Source of the DNA: Lysinibacillus fusiformis
GTDB lineage: Bacteria > Bacillota > Bacilli > Bacillales_A > Planococcaceae
Reading direction: 5' to 3'
DNA: 64,000 nt
Assembly: GCA_030027265.1 (NCBI GenBank)
Contig: JASENG010000012.1
Span: 62,001-126,000, forward strand
Under the pieces are notes generated by a model. That model was not told the origin of the DNA, did not search any database, and saw only the letters and a list, made by a program, of their open reading frames with translations. This document shows positions 45,270 through 53,675 of the stretch, piece after piece. The translations under genes were made by a program, and so were the position numbers. Position 1 is the first letter of the stretch. Every line of letters starts with the position of its first letter.

Positions 45270-45572
45270 TTAATGATCAACAGTAGTTCCTCGACCAATC
45301 GATTCATTCTTGTTATGGTCGATTCCATACTTTTTGTCGATCTTATCCCCAACGATGGCATTAACAAACAGCAAGATAATGAATACCGCTAAAGCACCTT
45401 GTGCGCCCATAAAATAGTGGAATGGAAACCCATTAAAGTAAATGTCGCTTAATGGTTCAGCTATTAGCACGACACCATAAGAAACGATTGCCCAAATGAT
45501 AAAGTAAATCACCATATAAGTATTTTTCTCACGGAAGTACGCATCTGCTCTACTTTTCTCAATTTTTTTCAC
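45270..45572 (-). CDS. DUF4212 small subunit of the solute:sodium symporter
   Basis: This 100-residue membrane protein has two helices (about 18-40 and 56-80). Conserved family features are YFREKNTYMVIYFIIWAIVS, FNGFPFHYFMGAQGAL, and a C-terminal VGDKIDKKYGID. The open frame extends to 45656 but without a ribosome site. GTG 45572 with AGGGGTGAACCA before it gives a protein of the family's size. It is first in a two-gene operon with the symporter. Confidence 0.88.
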   Translation of the reverse strand: MKKIEKSRADAYFREKNTYMVIYFIIWAIVSYGVVLIAEPLSDIYFNGFPFHYFMGAQGALAVFIILLFVNAIVGDKIDKKYGIDHNKNESIGRGTTVDH

Positions 45573-45791
45573 TGGTTCACCCCTGTTTTCAATTTCCAAA
45601 AAAATTTCTTGTGGCAAGAGTGTTTGATGGCTTCTTTCTAAAGTAAGGGTTCTCACTTCCTTTTTTGTTAGGGTTCTATTTTTACTTTGCCGCTTTTGGA
45701 CAAAGAAAAATCTAGACGAATAGCAAATTTTTTTAGTGTTGTGATATTGATTAGTGAAGCTAAATAAAACGAGAGAGGGATAGAGGCGTGA

Positions 45792-45968
45792 TTACTGTAA
45801 GCTAAAGATAAATTTAACGGTTTCTATAAATGGAGCTGGAACGAGTACTATTTCAACAATAATAAAAACTGCAATAGCTACAAATGGCACTGCAAGAAAT
45901 CCAAAGCGTTTTTTACGTAAAGCAATAAATAGACAAATCGCTGTTAATAACAGAAAAATGTATAAAAT
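45792..45968 (-). CDS. Small hydrophobic membrane protein, start codon unclear
   Basis: A 58-codon minus-strand frame (ILYIFLLLTAICLFIALRKK at its start, two hydrophobic segments, ending FIETVKFIFSLQ) follows a perfect AGGAGG site. No ATG/GTG/TTG is in frame. An ATT lies nine bases from the ribosome site, while an ATG better placed is one base out of frame. It may therefore use ATT or carry a one-base shift. The amphipathic pattern is clearly that of a coded membrane protein. The rest of 45573-46349 shows no other gene. Confidence 0.45.
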   Translation of the reverse strand: MLYIFLLLTAICLFIALRKKRFGFLAVPFVAIAVFIIVEIVLVPAPFIETVKFIFSLQ

Positions 45969-46316
45969 GGCCCATGACCTCCTTAATCTCCTGAAACGTA
46001 TCGTATTATGTTAAAACGTATGAGTAATAACGGCACAATATTATTATTTTTAAAAGAAAAAATTGATTAACAAAGCAGAAAAGGTATTTTTCATCCGTCT
46101 TTCGAATTAATTGATTCGAAATGGAAAATAGTTTAACTGTACTATTATTTGAGAATAGTGTAGGGCTGAAGGATAAAAACATTGTATAAGTTGTTATTGG
46201 GGGGGAATTTGAGGTTAATCTTGTGAAGAATTTTTTTAACTAGTTATGCATGTAAAAAGAAGCTATATATGAAGGATATCGAGGAGGGGCTGGCCGAAGA
46301 AAGCGAGGAAAAATAA

Positions 46317-46344
46317 AATTGGCCCAAGTGAGGATAGGCCAATT
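46317..46344 (-). terminator. Terminator of the 46.35 kb hypothetical gene
   Basis: AATTGGCC pairs with GGCCAATT. On the minus strand it is followed by TTATTTTT. Confidence 0.8.
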
Positions 46345-46349
46345 ATGCA

Positions 46350-47051
46350 TTACAAAATATATTTGCAAAAATACTCTGCCATTTCTTGATAGGTTAAGTT
46401 TAATTTTCGCATTAAACCCAAAAAGTTGGACAAAACGATGTCGGCTCCTTCAGATTGTTCGAATTGAACACCATAGTCTGTTTGAAGATAGTTCGCGAAA
46501 TCCCATTTTTCTGGGGTATTTTGTTTTTGTCCATTATAATAGCTGTCCATTTCACTATATAGATCTTCAAAAAACTGCTCAAAAAGATCGCTTCGATCAA
46601 CTAGATACCGATAAGTACTACTATTTGTCGGAACTTTGGAGGCATATACATCCTTGGTGACAATTTGGATGATGTCTTCCACATTGATGTATTCGCTTGC
46701 GGTTTCTTCAATCACCAAAATGGCTGATTGAAATAATGGATGGGATTCAAGTGTTTGCAAATTTTCTAGCTTCTTTCTGTAAAACTTCTTTAAAATAATG
46801 CCTTCATCGGAAACGTAGAGGACTTCATAATTAAAGGTTGTATCAATCTCCCATGTATTGAATTCTTCTAAAATGGCATAGCTCTCCCCAAACAAAACTT
46901 CTGTTTGCATCTGGACAGGTTCAAACTCATAATAAGTGGAGCCTTCAACTGCATACCCAGAATACTTCAAATAGACGTCTTGAACGTCTTTTTTACTTGG
47001 ATTCACAAGACATAGGCTGTATTTTTCCTTTGGAATGACAAATTGGAGAAT
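46350..47051 (-). CDS. Hypothetical protein, about 220-234 residues
   Basis: I do not recognise this acidic, Tyr/Phe/Glu-rich soluble protein (for example YLKYSGYAVEGSTYYEFEPV). The first standard start in frame, GTG 47006, has no ribosome site. The frame continues upstream with coded-looking residues (AILQFVIPKEKYSLCLVN) to an ATT at 47051. That ATT is nine bases from AAGGAG, and the nearby ATG is one base out of frame. The true start is therefore uncertain. It has its own terminator. Function unknown. Confidence 0.65.
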   Translation of the reverse strand: MLQFVIPKEKYSLCLVNPSKKDVQDVYLKYSGYAVEGSTYYEFEPVQMQTEVLFGESYAILEEFNTWEIDTTFNYEVLYVSDEGIILKKFYRKKLENLQTLESHPLFQSAILVIEETASEYINVEDIIQIVTKDVYASKVPTNSSTYRYLVDRSDLFEQFFEDLYSEMDSYYNGQKQNTPEKWDFANYLQTDYGVQFEQSEGADIVLSNFLGLMRKLNLTYQEMAEYFCKYIL

Positions 47052-47311
47052 AGCATTCAGCTCCTTCTAGGTTGTTAAGCCGTTTTTGGCTGGTTAAGAA
47101 AAAGCAATTCGTTAAAACATATTCGCCAATTTGAATAATATGCATCATTATGGTTTTTCTAATGGATTCTAAATCTTTTAAGAGATTGCAAAAAAAGAAG
47201 TCCTATTAAAAATTATTTTCATAGAAACTTTTATAGTAGGGATGGACACCCTATATGGGCTCTTTTTTTCTACATAAATTGATTATAGTTTAGATAGAAA
47301 GGAGGAGTGTA

Positions 47312-47749
47312 ATGAACCCTTTTGATTTTGATGATAATTCCCGGGGCAGGGGAAGTGGAAGTGGTGGACGACAACCTGGCTTCCCAGGAGGTATTCCAGG
47401 TATCCCTGGACTTCCCGGATTCCCAGGTGGTGCTCCAGGTGGCTTTCCAGGAGGTTTTCCGGGAGGAGGCCCAGGCCAACTTCAGGCGCCAACATCACCG
47501 CCACCAAGCTTTACACCACAAATGACGACATTTCAACAACAAGAATTCACTCGCAGTGGTGGAGTAAGTAGTATTAGAAGATGCTTTTTCAGAAACACAT
47601 TCATATGGATGAGAAACGGTAATAGTTTCTGGTTCTTCCCAATGCTTGCTTTTGGAAATCAGATTATCGGTTTCCGATGGAGAGGTACAAGAGGATGGGT
47701 TTACGATTCCATCAACCGAAACAGCATCTGGTTCTTCCAATGCTACTAA
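47312..47749 (+). CDS. Collagen-like Gly/Pro-rich protein with aromatic C-terminal domain
   Basis: The 145-residue protein begins MNPFDFDDNSRGRGSGSGGR. It continues as about 35 residues of collagen-like Gly-X-Y/PGG repeats (PGFPGGIPGIPGLPGFPGG), a Pro/Thr/Gln linker, and a basic C-terminal domain rich in Phe and Trp (FIWMRNGNSFWFFPM, GFRWRGTRGWVYDS) ending in FFQCY. It has no signal peptide. ATG follows GAAAGGAGGAGTGTA. Spore-coat or exosporium proteins often have this composition, but I cannot assign a family. The several overlapping open frames on the minus strand are shadows of the repeat. Confidence 0.75.
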   Translation: MNPFDFDDNSRGRGSGSGGRQPGFPGGIPGIPGLPGFPGGAPGGFPGGFPGGGPGQLQAPTSPPPSFTPQMTTFQQQEFTRSGGVSSIRRCFFRNTFIWMRNGNSFWFFPMLAFGNQIIGFRWRGTRGWVYDSINRNSIWFFQCY

Positions 47750-47801
47750 ATAGTTAATAAATCATCCACATCCCTAAAGTTCGTGAATAGACCCCCACTT
47801 C

Positions 47802-47834
47802 AAAGTGAGATGCTGTGTATGTATCTCACTTTTT
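47802..47834 (+). terminator. Terminator of the collagen-like gene
   Basis: AAAGTGAGAT pairs with ATCTCACTTT and is followed by TT after the stem's own T tract. Confidence 0.8.
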
Positions 47835-47905
47835 AATTGGAGTTCTAAATTGGACAAGCATGGAATATTTAATATGGATGATAAAAATCTTGGGGGAATG
47901 AATGT

Positions 47906-48394
47906 ATGGAGAAACTAAACAAAATTCGAGAAGAACTATTAAATAGCGTGAGGAATTTAACAGATAACCAATTAAATAAAATAGTGGAAGAAGGAACATG
48001 GAGCATCGCACAAGTATTAGAGCACCTATATTTAATGGAAGAAAATGTAGTGCGTTTAATCGGTCATGCTCTTCAACAAGAAGAGTTCGAAGCACCTGGA
48101 AACTTTCCCCTGCATGTAGTGGCAGACCGTACTAAAAAAATCAGTGCTCCGGATTTTTTAAACCCTGCAACAAATTATGCATCATTAGATAAGCTTCAGG
48201 AAAAATTAGCTGCTTCTAGAACTTCCTTAGAAAAAATTGCTAAGGAAACAAGTGAGGAAGAGTTAAATCAAAAAACATTTGCACACCGACGATTTGGTGT
48301 CCTAACCTTGAATCAATGGATTTCCTTGGTAGGCTACCATGAACAGCGCCATGTGGGTCAAATAGAGGAAATTAAACAAGCGGTCATAAAATAA
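47906..48394 (+). CDS. DinB/YfiT-like four-helix protein
   Basis: This 162-residue cytoplasmic protein has the DinB superfamily fold, a four-helix bundle with a three-histidine metal site: His in TWSIAQVLEHLYLME near residue 42 and the pair in GYHEQRHVGQIEEI near 146 and 150. Members include thiol-S-transferases and proteins of unknown role. ATG follows TTGGGGGAATGT. It is a single gene with its own terminator. The biochemical function is not predictable. Confidence 0.9.
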   Translation: MEKLNKIREELLNSVRNLTDNQLNKIVEEGTWSIAQVLEHLYLMEENVVRLIGHALQQEEFEAPGNFPLHVVADRTKKISAPDFLNPATNYASLDKLQEKLAASRTSLEKIAKETSEEELNQKTFAHRRFGVLTLNQWISLVGYHEQRHVGQIEEIKQAVIK

Positions 48395-48401
48395 GTCTAC
48401 A

Positions 48402-48430
48402 AGCCACTAGTAACAGAGCTAGTGGTTTTT
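48402..48430 (+). terminator. Terminator of the DinB-like gene
   Basis: CCACTAG pairs with CTAGTGG and is followed by TTTTT. Confidence 0.8.
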
Positions 48431-48550
48431 AAATGCCTATTTATTGTCAAAATATTGGTTTTCACCTAGACGATAAAAAATAATAAGAGTACAATACGTC
48501 ATTGTGGGTAAAGAATAATGTTAATGATAATTTTTGAAAGAGGCGTTTGA

Positions 48551-49081
48551 ATGACTAATATCATATTAATTTTAATATTGCAGCTCGTATATGTACCGCT
48601 ATTAACGTTGCGTACAATTTTCTTAGTAAAAAATCTTACATTATTTGCGGCTATTTTCGGGATATTAGAAATGCTGATTTATGTATTTGGCCTTTCTTTA
48701 GTGTTTAATGGAGATCAAAGCTTACTAGCGATGATTGTCTACGCAGTAGGGTTTGGACTGGGTATGTTCTTAGGGACAAAAATAGAGAACAAACTAGCAA
48801 TAGGCTACGTTTATATCACGATTAATACACAAAATAAAAATCAAGAACTAATCGATACATTAAGAATTAACGGTTTTGCCATCACAACATATGTAGGTGA
48901 AGGGCGTGATAGTGACCGTTATAAATACGAGATATTAGCGAAAAGGAATCGTGAAAAAGAAGTATTTACACTAGTTGAGAACATTGAACCGAAAGCATTC
49001 ATCATTTCCTATGAACCGAAATCATTTAAGGGCGGCTTCTTAGTTGATCGAATGCGTAAACAAGCAAAGCTTAGACAATAA
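48551..49081 (+). CDS. UPF0316 membrane protein (DUF5698/DUF2179)
   Basis: This 176-residue protein has three N-terminal helices (about 1-80, including PLLTLRTIFLVKNLTLFAAIF and VYAVGFGLGMFLGTKIE) and a C-terminal soluble DUF2179-type domain (about 85-165, GFAITTYVGEGRDSDRYKYEI). This is the layout of the UPF0316 family, of unknown function; related DUF2179 domains may bind nucleotides. ATG follows AAAGAGGCGTTTGA. It is monocistronic. Confidence 0.88.
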   Translation: MTNIILILILQLVYVPLLTLRTIFLVKNLTLFAAIFGILEMLIYVFGLSLVFNGDQSLLAMIVYAVGFGLGMFLGTKIENKLAIGYVYITINTQNKNQELIDTLRINGFAITTYVGEGRDSDRYKYEILAKRNREKEVFTLVENIEPKAFIISYEPKSFKGGFLVDRMRKQAKLRQ

Positions 49082-49084
49082 TAA

Positions 49085-49120
49085 AGAGCTAGGGAAGCAA
49101 TTTTTCCTAGCTCTATTTTT
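49085..49120 (+). terminator. Terminator of the UPF0316 gene
   Basis: AGAGCTAGG-AA pairs with TTCCTAGCTCT (small bulge) and is followed by ATTTTT. Confidence 0.85.
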
Positions 49121-49210
49121 GTATTATTTTTAATTGGATATTTAGTTCAAGTAAACAAGTGATTGATTTTTATTAGCTATTTTTTGATCGAAATAGTATA
49201 GTGAGGGAAA

Positions 49211-49831
49211 TTACTTTTCAAGTATTAGAGGTTTGATTTCTATATTATATGCCTGGATAAGCTGTTGGAGTCTTTCAGATTTGGCAGGGCCATTCGGGCA
49301 AGGGTGATAATATTCGTTATTTTCTGATCGAATGCCAAAAGAAGGAATACCGCTATCTTGGATTAACTGAAGCCACTCCCTTTTTTCTTCCTCGAAAAAG
49401 CGCCATCTACTTCTTTTTTCAACTCCCCAACCAATTAGGATCCAGGGGTGCTGAGACATTTCCAGTAAGGAAGGCAAGGTAATTGTTGGGTATTTACCAG
49501 TTGTTTTTAGAAGCTCAAAAAGTTCAATGGCTTCTATGCCGGCAGTGTTTCTTACATAAAATAAATTATAAATATGAAGTCTGCCTTCTAAATTGGGATG
49601 AGATGCTTTCATAAATTGTATTAATTGCCGCATTGAATTATCGATTTTTGTTTCATCCGTATGAGAGCCATTCATAATGAGCTTTTTCCTAGCTTCCCCT
49701 TTCAATCTTGATGAACCTGGATTTAACATAACTACGGCACCTAATGACTTGCGGGAAGAGCCAAATTGAATATACGTATTTGTACGATAAACTTCCTCCC
49801 CAATTAGCTGAAAGGTGGCAATAGCTTTCAC
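49211..49831 (-). CDS. DUF1643-like protein
   Basis: This cytoplasmic protein of about 206 residues has the general features of DUF1643 proteins: AVVMLNPGSSRLKG near residue 34, an internal LHIYNLFYVRNT and WILIGWGVEKRSRWR, and a C-terminal YYHPCPNGPAK with the histidine-proline typical of the family. The function is unknown. GTG at 49831 is nine bases from GGGAG. The longer frame to ATG 49855 has no ribosome site. It is a lone gene. Confidence 0.65.
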   Translation of the reverse strand: MKAIATFQLIGEEVYRTNTYIQFGSSRKSLGAVVMLNPGSSRLKGEARKKLIMNGSHTDETKIDNSMRQLIQFMKASHPNLEGRLHIYNLFYVRNTAGIEAIELFELLKTTGKYPTITLPSLLEMSQHPWILIGWGVEKRSRWRFFEEEKREWLQLIQDSGIPSFGIRSENNEYYHPCPNGPAKSERLQQLIQAYNIEIKPLILEK

Positions 49832-50152
49832 ATTTTCCAACTCCCAAACCCCCATGTAAACGTAGTGTTATTCATCATATTCCTATGGGGATGGAATTAT
49901 TATCCTAAATTTACTATTATATAAATTTTTCTAATAAAGTAACCTCTTCTGATGATGGAAGGTGAATAAATGATAAAAAAACGGGTGTGGAAAATGGTTG
50001 AATTTAATTGAAAGGTATATAATGATTACTGTTATAAATGATGAGCCATATGATTGATACGGTTAATTTTGAGGAGTATCTGTTATATGGATATATCTTT
50101 TTTCTATTTAATAGAAATTGAACAATAATTCATAAATGAGGAGACGAGTAAG

Positions 50153-50908
50153 GTGTTAGAAGAGATATTTTCAACATATGCTTCCATGTTTGATTGGCAT
50201 ATGTGGGCGGAAGTATTAACGAGTTCGGAAAGCTGGGGACTGATCCTGTCTTTAGCAGTCATGGAATGTATATTATCAGCTGATAACGCATTGGTATTAT
50301 CTGCATTTGTAAAGCCGCTGCCGAAGGAACAGCAGAAAAAGGCGCTAGTTTACGGTCTATGGGGAGCTTACATTTTCCGTTTTATTTTTATCGGTCTTGG
50401 TACAGTGCTCATTAAATTCTGGCCAATAAAACTAATAGGTGCACTTTATCTGCTCTATTTAGCTGTGAAGTTTTTCCGCGAAAAAAGTAAAGGTCAAGAT
50501 GCACAAGAAGATGACGATGATGCTAAACCTAAGGGCTGGCTAGTAAAAGTATTTGGCGTGTTCTGGGCAACGGTTATTAGCGTAGAACTAATGGACTTAG
50601 CTTTCTCTGTAGATAGCATTTTAACGGCGCTTGCCATTTCTGAAAAGGTTTGGGTTGTACTGCTTGGTGGAATGATCGGTATTCTATTAATGCGGGGGAT
50701 TGCAACATTCTTTATTGCCCTAATGAATAAAGTACCGGAATTAGAAACTACCGCATACGTGTTAATTGTTTTCATTGCAATCAAGATGGGCCTAACACTT
50801 GTAAATATTCATATTTCTAATGAAATATTTATCATCGTCTTAGTCTTAGCGTTTATATTAACTTTTATTATTCATGCGATTCGAAGCAAAAAAAGTATCG
50901 CAAATTAA
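50153..50908 (+). CDS. TerC family membrane protein (metal exporter type)
   Basis: This 251-residue TerC protein has about seven helices. Acidic metal-site motifs are VMECILSADNALVLSAF near residue 41 and VISVELMDLAFSVDSI near 145, the duplicated E...D-N/S pattern of the family. Bacillus members of this group have been linked to manganese export during protein secretion. GTG start after GAGGAGACGAGTAAG. No yybP-ykoY manganese riboswitch is evident in the 297-base gap upstream (49856-50152), in which I see no other feature. Confidence 0.92.
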   Translation: MLEEIFSTYASMFDWHMWAEVLTSSESWGLILSLAVMECILSADNALVLSAFVKPLPKEQQKKALVYGLWGAYIFRFIFIGLGTVLIKFWPIKLIGALYLLYLAVKFFREKSKGQDAQEDDDDAKPKGWLVKVFGVFWATVISVELMDLAFSVDSILTALAISEKVWVVLLGGMIGILLMRGIATFFIALMNKVPELETTAYVLIVFIAIKMGLTLVNIHISNEIFIIVLVLAFILTFIIHAIRSKKSIAN

Positions 50909-50918
50909 ATAGATAGTG

Positions 50919-50950
50919 GGTGAAAAAGTCCAAGCTTTTTCACCTTTTTT
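50919..50950. terminator. Bidirectional terminator between terC and pucR-type genes
   Basis: GGTGAAAAAG pairs perfectly with CTTTTTCACC and is followed by TTTTTT. The genes on either side converge. Confidence 0.88.
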
Positions 50951-52140
50951 CATTTTAGCGTACTTTTTTGGCTCAGTATGTCTTCAATCATCAAAGCCAT
51001 ATTTAAATTGGTTCTTGTAAATGTATGATTTAAGTTTACATCCAATAAGGCTTCGATTTTTTTGATCTTATAGTTAACGGTGTTTCGGTGAATATATAGT
51101 TTCTTGCTAATTTTGTTTGTGCTGCCCTCTTCTTCGAGAAAAATTCGCAGAAAGTGTACAAAATCCGTATTATGCAGATGATCGTACATATAAAGTGGGC
51201 CCAACATATCCTGCTGAAACTGTTTCATAATTGATTGATCGGATACATTCATCAATAATTTATAAGCCCCGATTTCTTTGTATTTTTGAATAAAGGGATT
51301 TTTATGTTTCTCCACTAAATGAAGAACAGTTAAAGATTCATTATAGCTTTTGTATATATCCCCCAAGTAAGTTGAAAAATTTCCCATTCCAATAATTAAA
51401 TCCTCTTGTCCATTCATCTCGATTACTTTTTCATAAATTGCTTCAACTGTTTTAGAAAAAGGGATATGGGCTGTTTTTACTTCTTGCCGATTTATTAAAA
51501 AAATCAACTGATTATTATGTTTCAAAGCAAGGTAGTGGTTATAGCGTTTTTGAAATTCATAGAAAATAATCGATTCATATCGATGGGTGCGATTTTTTGA
51601 GGAAGTTGGTGTTGTACAAGTAATTATTCCTAATTCGGCCCCCTTGGAAAAACCGCGCTTTTCTAAGGAATCAATGGAAAATTGATACTCATCATAACGA
51701 AACAGCAAATTATAAAGCAGCTTTTCGTCTGTTTGTCGTTGGTGGGCGGAATGCTGTTTGAACGAAAGAAATTGAAAGGTGCTCTTTAGCAGATCCGCGA
51801 TGCGATATTGCCAGTCCATTATAAAAATGGGCAAATTTTTATCGTTGGCAAACTGAATAATTGAAGAAGGGACCATAGAAATATAAGGTCCAATATTAAT
51901 GACGAATCCTGCAACTCTCTTCTCGAAAGCCTTCTTTATAAGCTCTTCTAATTGCATCGAGTCGCTATCCAAGTGAATACCTGTCGTGACGATAATTTCA
52001 TTTGGCCGACAAAATGGAATTAAATCTACACTTTCAATCACATTTATTCCTGAAATTTGTCTGTAGACACCATTATCTCCTGCAATTAATTGGAGCATTT
52101 TAAATTCTGGTTCTGTTAGTAATTCGCTTACTGACGCCAT
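50950..52140 (-). CDS. PucR family transcriptional regulator
   Basis: This 396-residue regulator has an N-terminal PucR sensor domain (about 5-120, GVYRQISGINVIESVDLIPF, RPNEIIVTTGIH), a central GGDEF-related region, and a C-terminal PucR-type helix-turn-helix (LYIHRNTVNYKIKKIEALL near 350). ATG at 52140 follows GGAGGAAGTCTAAT. It is divergent from the pyrimidine-degradation operon and is its probable activator, sensing uracil, thymine or a breakdown product. Confidence 0.92.
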   Translation of the reverse strand: MASVSELLTEPEFKMLQLIAGDNGVYRQISGINVIESVDLIPFCRPNEIIVTTGIHLDSDSMQLEELIKKAFEKRVAGFVINIGPYISMVPSSIIQFANDKNLPIFIMDWQYRIADLLKSTFQFLSFKQHSAHQRQTDEKLLYNLLFRYDEYQFSIDSLEKRGFSKGAELGIITCTTPTSSKNRTHRYESIIFYEFQKRYNHYLALKHNNQLIFLINRQEVKTAHIPFSKTVEAIYEKVIEMNGQEDLIIGMGNFSTYLGDIYKSYNESLTVLHLVEKHKNPFIQKYKEIGAYKLLMNVSDQSIMKQFQQDMLGPLYMYDHLHNTDFVHFLRIFLEEEGSTNKISKKLYIHRNTVNYKIKKIEALLDVNLNHTFTRTNLNMALMIEDILSQKSTLK

Positions 52141-52189
52141 ATTAGACTTCCTCCTTAAAATAGGATGTTAGAAAAATTAACATTAGAAC

Positions 52190-52203
52190 TGTGCAACTGC
52201 ACA
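52190..52203. promoter_or_regulatory. Palindrome between pucR-type gene and the pyrimidine operon
   Basis: TGTGCA-AC-TGCACA is a 14-base palindrome with a two-base centre. It lies 50 bases from the regulator start and about 105 from the operon start. It is a candidate operator for the PucR-type protein; no consensus for this subgroup is known to me. Confidence 0.45.
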
Positions 52204-52308
52204 AAAATATTTAGTATGAATGTCCATATTCTGTAAATTTATTTTATATTAAAATAAGCTATAAATCTATATGTTAAAAAAGTTCACATTCGTATTGGAG
52301 GGTGTTCT

Positions 52309-53547
52309 ATGTATAAATGTAATGAAGCGCGATTGAAAGAATCGATTGTTACGTTTAGCGGTTTTGGTGCAACTGAAAAAGGTGGTGTAACAAGGCTTTC
52401 ATTATCCCCGGAAGATTTAGAAGCCCGGAAGTACTTCGTAGAGTGCTGTATGGAACTGGGTATGGCCATTCGGGTGGATGATATGGCCAATATTTATGCA
52501 ACACTTCCAGGAAAAAGCAGCCTGCCTCCAATTGTTATGGGGTCCCATCTTGATTCTGTTCTAAAAGGCGGCAAGTTTGATGGTGTTCTTGGTGTATTGA
52601 CGGCATTAGAAGCGGTAAGAACCATCATAGAAAATGGTATCGAATTAGATGTACCTTTAACAATTGTCAATTTCACGAATGAAGAAGGGGCAAGGTTTGA
52701 ACCATCCATGATGAGTTCGGGTGTTCTTTCGGGCAAATTCGATAAAGAAAAAATGCTGAAATCCACGGATATGGATAATGTTTCTTTTAAAGAGGCTTTG
52801 AAAAATAGTGGATATGAAGGCAGTGAAGAAAACCGTTTAGAAGAAGCCTCTGCATATATTGAATTACATATTGAACAGGGGCCGGTTTTAGAAGCGGAAA
52901 ATATACAAATTGGTGTTGTAGAAGGTGTTCTGGGAATGGTTTGTTATGAAATCCGTGTATTTGGTGAATCCAACCATGCAGGCACAACACCGATGAAAAT
53001 GCGAAAGGATCCATTATTCTTGGCTAACCACTGTATTACGATGCTGATTGAAGAACTTGGCAAAATAGATGATGAGCTAGTCTTTACGATCGGAAGAATG
53101 AATGTAACGCCAAATATTCATACGGTCATTCCAGATAAAGTTGTATTTACAATAGAAGCAAGACATCGGAATCCAGAAAAAATAAGCAAAGTAGAAGAAA
53201 TCATTCATTCGCTGCCTTCAATGGAGGGTGGATGCAAAATAGAAAAAGAAAAACTATGGGGCCGAGACACTGTAGTATTCGACCAAGAAATTTGCAGCCA
53301 AGTAGAGCTGGCAGCTAATGGCTATGGGTATTCATCTAAGCGGCTTTATAGCGGGGCGGGACATGATGCGCAATTCATGGCGAGCTACATTCCATCTGCC
53401 ATGATTTTTGTACCTAGTATAAATGGCAAAAGCCACTGTGAAGAAGAAGAAACTACCTTTGAGGATTGCGTTAAAGGAGCAGATGTATTACTGGAAACGG
53501 TGCTGAATCTTCAAACAAAGGCTGCTTTAAAAGAAACGTTAATTTAA
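52309..53547 (+). CDS. M20-family carbamoyl-amino-acid hydrolase (beta-ureidopropionase role)
   Basis: This 412-residue zinc hydrolase of the hydantoinase/carbamoylase family has metal-site motifs GSHLDSVLKGGKFDG near residue 77, FTNEEGARFEPSMMSSGVLSG near 124, ELHIEQGPVLE near 183 and a C-terminal SGAGHDAQ near 346. Known relatives cleave N-carbamoyl-amino acids or allantoate, releasing CO2 and ammonia. ATG follows GGAGGGTGTTCT. Placed before dihydropyrimidinase and PreTA, it most likely converts N-carbamoyl-beta-alanine to beta-alanine. Confidence 0.9.
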   Translation: MYKCNEARLKESIVTFSGFGATEKGGVTRLSLSPEDLEARKYFVECCMELGMAIRVDDMANIYATLPGKSSLPPIVMGSHLDSVLKGGKFDGVLGVLTALEAVRTIIENGIELDVPLTIVNFTNEEGARFEPSMMSSGVLSGKFDKEKMLKSTDMDNVSFKEALKNSGYEGSEENRLEEASAYIELHIEQGPVLEAENIQIGVVEGVLGMVCYEIRVFGESNHAGTTPMKMRKDPLFLANHCITMLIEELGKIDDELVFTIGRMNVTPNIHTVIPDKVVFTIEARHRNPEKISKVEEIIHSLPSMEGGCKIEKEKLWGRDTVVFDQEICSQVELAANGYGYSSKRLYSGAGHDAQFMASYIPSAMIFVPSINGKSHCEEEETTFEDCVKGADVLLETVLNLQTKAALKETLI

Positions 53548-53675
53548 TCCTTCTATAAAACTATGAATATCTTTTAGCCGAAACAAATTTGTATTATGAG
53601 ATTTGCTATGAAAATGAAACTATTTTATCGATTACTAGATTGTGATTGGTCAGGAGAAAAGGAGAGTTCAAAACT

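Noticed and set aside
47270-47525. Several overlapping open frames on both strands over the collagen-like repeat
   Set aside because: Shadows produced by repetitive GGN/CCN codons. Only the frame from 47312 has a ribosome site and continues into a distinct domain.
49856-50152. Manganese (yybP-ykoY) riboswitch before terC
   Set aside because: I could not find the conserved junction sequences or a suitable fold; the gap is plain AT-rich DNA.
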